8,086 nt of DNA, taken from positions 1-8,086 of the forward strand of contig JBEGQX010000049.1 of assembly GCA_041180805.1 (NCBI GenBank), given 5' to 3'. The stretch comes from JBEGQX01 sp041180805 (GTDB lineage Bacteria > Planctomycetota > Planctomycetia > Gemmatales > Gemmataceae). A program made the position numbers and the translations under genes. The notes under the pieces were generated by a model. That model made no database searches and was not told the DNA's origin. It was given only the letters and a program-made list of their open reading frames with translations. Position 1 is the first letter of the stretch, and each line of letters begins with the position of its first letter. Of the stretch, positions 7,507 to 8,086 are shown piece by piece.

Positions 7507-8086
7507 TTCCCAGGCTTTGGTTGCTACCTTGCATGGTTTTGATGATGGGCCTCGTGATTGCTCAGGAGGACAAACCACCCACCAACGAAGAACCTGTCCG
7601 TCTTAAAAAGAAAAAGACTAATCCACCTGAACCGGCAAAGGCACAACCGGAAACAAAGAAGGATTTGCCCGACCCAAAAGATGTTAAAAACTCCAAGGCT
7701 GGCTCCCCGGATCATTCTGGCAAGGATTCCACTGCAGTGTCACCGGCAGAGGAGGAAGGCGAGATTCTCAGGCGGATTGAAAAGAACCTAAAGGATGTCG
7801 AGGATCGACTGGGTAACTTGGAAGTCAGCGATGCAACGGTTCAAAAACAACGTGATATTCTTGAAGATCTGGACAAGCTTTTGAAAAAACAGCAGGATCG
7901 AAATTCCCAGAAAAATTCCTCGAAATCGATGTCCCAGCAAAAGAAATCCTCCTCCCAGAAGCAGGATTCCAACTCTGAAAAACAAAAGAGAAACCAAGAT
8001 CAGGCCAACCAGCAGAAGAAAGACAAATCCGGTTCGGACAAACAAAATCAGGCTGAAAAGCAGGGTAAGCAAAATTCCGGGAAAAT
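7503..8086 (+). CDS. Secreted Lys/Gln-rich helical protein, 3'-partial
   Basis: The frame opens at the ATG of an ATGA overlap with the preceding stop and stays open for 194 codons to the window edge, so the C-terminus is missing. Residues 1-20 look like a Sec signal peptide: Arg4, a hydrophobic core rich in Leu and Met, and a Val-Ile-Ala cleavage site before Gln21. There is no lipobox, since the only Cys (10) follows Leu-Pro. Residues 22-85 are a charged Pro/Lys-rich linker, probably disordered. Residues 86-128 form an amphipathic helical block (EILRRIEKNLKDVEDRL, then QRDILEDLDKLL). From memory, a similar block recurs in secreted planctomycete proteins encoded beside DUF4175-like genes. Residues 129-194 are low-complexity Gln/Lys/Ser/Asn. 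The protein should act on the outer side of the cytoplasmic membrane, plausibly as partner of the two upstream proteins. No enzymatic motif is visible and I cannot name a function. What follows beyond the window could change this view, for example further repeats or a second folded domain. Confidence 0.88.
   Translation, partial: MIPRLWLLPCMVLMMGLVIAQEDKPPTNEEPVRLKKKKTNPPEPAKAQPETKKDLPDPKDVKNSKAGSPDHSGKDSTAVSPAEEEGEILRRIEKNLKDVEDRLGNLEVSDATVQKQRDILEDLDKLLKKQQDRNSQKNSSKSMSQQKKSSSQKQDSNSEKQKRNQDQANQQKKDKSGSDKQNQAEKQGKQNSGK

Overview
The window holds three consecutive plus-strand genes, tightly packed and almost certainly one operon. They encode large envelope proteins with no recognisable catalytic machinery. 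The first gene runs off the left edge and the third off the right edge; only the middle gene is complete. No RNA gene, mobile element, CRISPR array or terminator is visible, and no gap between genes exceeds 30 bases.

The protein architectures point to a planctomycete, most likely from the Gemmatales/Isosphaerales side. I judge this from remembered family patterns, not from a search. The supporting patterns are a BatA-type envelope protein segment, a membrane-anchored von Willebrand A (vWA) protein carrying a glutamine-amidotransferase-like fold, a DUF4175-like membrane protein with a very long coiled-coil region, and a small secreted Gln/Lys-rich protein. Base composition is roughly half G+C by eye, lower than in many cultured Gemmata relatives, so I do not name a genus.

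Layout: (1) 1-3741, partial at the 5' end, a BatA-like periplasmic segment joined to a vWA plus amidotransferase-like protein with five predicted membrane helices. (2) 3772-7506, a 1244-residue protein with three N-terminal membrane helices, a beta-rich middle and a long coiled-coil/helical C-terminal half. (3) 7503-8086 and beyond, a secreted, highly charged protein whose start overlaps the previous stop (ATGA). This third gene is open to the window edge.

The positive-inside rule puts the bulk of all three proteins on the outer side of the cytoplasmic membrane. In many bacteria BatA/vWA proteins are encoded beside a MoxR-type AAA ATPase and a DUF58 protein, so those genes are expected upstream of this window but cannot be seen. 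The working inference is a membrane-spanning scaffold or chaperone-like complex: a metal-dependent vWA adhesion module (protein 1), a periplasmic helical scaffold (protein 2) and a small secreted partner (protein 3). The biochemical role of this set is, to my knowledge, not established.
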